31,844 nucleotides of DNA from NCBI GenBank assembly GCA_003427395.1, contig BFEA01000518.1, positions 468,595 through 500,438 on the forward strand. The letters run 5' to 3'. The translations under genes and the position numbers were made by a program. How positions within the stretch are numbered: the first letter of the stretch is position 1; each line of letters starts with the position of its first letter. Shown here piece by piece: positions 30,419 through 31,844 of this stretch. Source of the stretch: Chara braunii. Its lineage: Eukaryota; Streptophyta; Charophyceae; Charales; Characeae. The notes beneath the pieces are model-generated. The model worked only from the letters and a program-made list of their open reading frames with translations, had not been told where the DNA came from and did no database searches.

Positions 30419-30685
30419 ATCTGAAATATCCGTGAGCCTTCCAGGCTCTTCCAGGAACGTGGGGAAAGCAGGGAAAACCGCACGTTTACGTCTGGGCGGT
30501 TGGGCACTCCTAACCAACTCTGTCTCAGGCCGATGTCGAAACGGGCCTGGATGCACACACTTTGGCCCAACACGAAGCTAGAGGGCAAGCATCCCCCTTA
30601 AGCGGGACGCCGTATTGAACGCTCCGTCTATTGGTGGGGAGCAGCACCTGCTGGAAATCGGGTCCAACGTCCCTGTACAATACAA
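30254..30685. mobile_element. non-autonomous element with approximately 60-bp terminal inverted repeats
   Basis: Left end: TTGTATTTGTGGGACGCTGG, then CCAGCAGGTGCTGCTCCCCA, then CCAATAGATGGAGC (30254-30316). It is mirrored at 30621-30685 (GCTCCGTCTATTGGTGGGGA, then GCAGCACCTGCTGGAAATCG, then CAACGTCCCTGTACAATACA). The interior is about 300 bp with an A31 run and no coding capacity. Related single ends occur at 5115-5170 and 31027-31071, so this is a dispersed family. It is probably a MITE or foldback transposon; no target duplication is certain. Confidence 0.65.
30386..30416. repeat. A31 homopolymer
   Basis: An uninterrupted run of 31 A inside the inverted-repeat element. It may mark a retroposed insertion within it or simple expansion. 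Confidence 0.9.
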
Positions 30686-31026
30686 GTGTTTTGTAACGAG
30701 GTTTGTACTTTGCTCAATCTGTCAGTGCAGTCTTTTTGGTTTCTGACCACCATGTGTACTATGTCTATGTCCCTGTACGTTACAGGGGTAGTGTATATTG
30801 TGAACGAATGGGCCCAGATGAAGATGAACAATGAGCCAATTTGCAGAACCCGAAATGACCAGTGCCCCTCCGAAAGGGCATACGGGACACTGAACCCGAT
30901 CTCCAGCACTGTGGCTTTGCTCTGACTGCCTCATGCTCATGATTGTTCTATCAAACTTTCAAACTTTCAGCTATGTAATTCAGAAGGGACGCGGCGCTGA
31001 GCCAAAAAAGAACAAAAAAAAACAGA
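30686..31026. other. no recognised gene
   Basis: Contains a perfect 7-bp hairpin (CCCTGTA, CGT, TACAGGG at 30771-30787) that resembles the outer end of the adjacent element. Nothing else is recognised. Confidence 0.4.
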
Positions 31027-31071
31027 GCCCGATTCTCAGCACGTGATGCTCCCCACGAATAGATTCGAGCG
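31027..31071. repeat. dispersed repeat copy close to NLR 2
   Basis: GCCCGATTCTCAGCACGTGA followed by TGCTCCCCACGAATAGATTC is a diverged copy of the ends of the 30254-30685 element. It lies just upstream of where homology between the two NLR 5' regions begins (about 31096). Confidence 0.5.
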
Positions 31072-31095
31072 TGTTTGTTAAAAAAAAAAGAAAAA

Positions 31096-31200
31096 AAAGG
31101 ATCCTGCATATTGTGATAAGAGCTTTGATACTTTTCAGAATAGTTCTATTTCCGCTCGTGTGACATTTCGGTTGCAGGAGAAAACTTTTGAATAGTGGAG
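31096..31200 (+). promoter_or_regulatory. upstream region of NLR 2 with putative 5' UTR splice acceptor
   Basis: Homologous to the 100 bp upstream of NLR 1. It includes GCTCGTGTGACATTTCGGTTGCAG-type sequence (the AG at about 31178), followed by 23 bases to the ATG. The acceptor is a good consensus here (TTTCGGTTGCAG/G). A donor was not identified. Confidence 0.4.
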
Positions 31201-31844
31201 ATGGCAGCTGATCCCTTCGCAGGTGCAGCGGCACAGATACTTCTAAGTGGGTTCATCGATTTTGGATTTGCAGCTAAAGACTTTGGCAAGGCGATATGGA
31301 AACACAAAAAGGACTACAACAACTTTGAATCAGATATCAAGAAGACTGAAGAGCATTTAGCAAGAGTCGCGGAGATGGGACTCACCGCNGAAAACTTGGA
31401 TGCTTTGCGTGAAAAAATGAACATTCTGAAATCGGAACTGGAAAAAATTAGAGCGCATTGTGAATGGAACGGAAGGTTGTCGGCGGTTTTGGTATACTTN
31501 AAGCGTGGAAGTGCGCAGAAGACGCTAACAAAGCTGCATGAAGAGCTCAAAGTGTTGAAAAAGGATATGAAGAACATGCTTTTATTTCAGATTGCTGTGT
31601 CGTCCAGAGAGACTGTCGAAGTAATCAAAAGTATGCATGGTCCATCAGAGTCACAAAGCACGCTTGGTGAAGGAGAAAGTATAACCAAGTGGGTGTTCGC
31701 AACCATTGCAACCGAGGATCAAGTGTTTTGCGTGGAGCCTACCTTGAGAAACATACACAAAACTGTACTTTCTCAAAAAGAACAAATCAGTTCTTCGCCA
31801 ACAGATTCAAGGACACATGCTAACCGGCCGGAAGTGGTTTGTCT
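31201..31844 (+). CDS. NLR immune receptor, N-terminal part, runs off the window
   Basis: Open from ATG 31201 to the window end with no stop (214 codons). The protein starts MAADPFAGAAAQILLSGFID and is clearly paralogous to NLR 1: FESDIKKTEEHL vs FESDIKKTEEYL, IRAHCEWNGRLSA vs IRADCEWRGRLSA, and ESITKWVFATIATEDQVF vs TTTKWEFSTITTRTQVF. It ends in NRPEVVC, a few residues before where the P-loop lies in NLR 1. The segment is the helical N-terminal (coiled-coil/RPW8-like) domain and linker. Unlike NLR 1 it is uninterrupted, with only two Ns (31389, 31500). It lies in the same orientation as NLR 1. Confidence 0.9.
   Translation, partial: MAADPFAGAAAQILLSGFIDFGFAAKDFGKAIWKHKKDYNNFESDIKKTEEHLARVAEMGLTXENLDALREKMNILKSELEKIRAHCEWNGRLSAVLVYXKRGSAQKTLTKLHEELKVLKKDMKNMLLFQIAVSSRETVEVIKSMHGPSESQSTLGEGESITKWVFATIATEDQVFCVEPTLRNIHKTVLSQKEQISSSPTDSRTHANRPEVVC

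Overview
The window looks like draft nuclear DNA from a streptophyte, probably a charophyte alga or an early-diverging land plant. The evidence is a plant-type NB-ARC/LRR immune receptor, an L1-like LINE whose first ORF carries a plant-style DUF4283-like region plus zinc knuckle, a tRNA-derived SINE, LTR remnants with TG...CA ends, and large amounts of non-coding repeat DNA. Scattered single Ns, one 224-base N run and several short tandem duplications or homopolymer runs at frame breaks show that the assembly is imperfect. The species cannot be named from the sequence alone.

Layout. 1-2.3 kb: AT-rich DNA with a small foldback element and two same-orientation copies of a 525-bp long-palindrome element. 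2.3-5.9 kb: decayed retroelement pieces (a LINE C-terminal zinc-binding fragment and a minus-strand Penelope-like reverse transcriptase) plus short inverted-repeat elements. 5.86-6.92 kb: a plus-strand solo LTR. 7.26-11.37 kb: an NLR gene (coiled-coil/RPW8-like bundle, NB-ARC, LRR) broken by two frame-shifting tandem duplications. 11.4-17.3 kb: simple repeats, a SINE, a second solo LTR in the opposite orientation, inverted and direct repeats and the assembly gap. 17.3-30 kb: a long, almost complete but mutated L1-type LINE with a GC-rich 5' region. 30.2-31.1 kb: an inverted-repeat element and related sequence. 31.20 kb to the edge: the start of a second NLR paralogous to the first.

How it fits together. 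The window is part of an NLR tandem cluster, with two paralogues in the same orientation about 24 kb apart and pushed apart by transposon insertions. Homology between the two NLRs reaches about 100 bp upstream of their ATGs, including a shared putative 3' splice site, so the duplication included promoter or 5' UTR sequence. A solo LTR lies only 333 bp upstream of the first NLR.

The most unusual coding content is in the LINE. Its long pre-ORF2 region encodes a DUF4283-like/zinc-knuckle Gag, a tandemly duplicated 73-residue unit, a very glutamine-rich prion-like segment and two segments I do not recognise, all before a complete endonuclease-reverse transcriptase ORF. Its stop codons are mostly TGA, as expected from decay of methylated CGA codons. 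No CRISPR array, rRNA gene or intact tRNA gene was seen.
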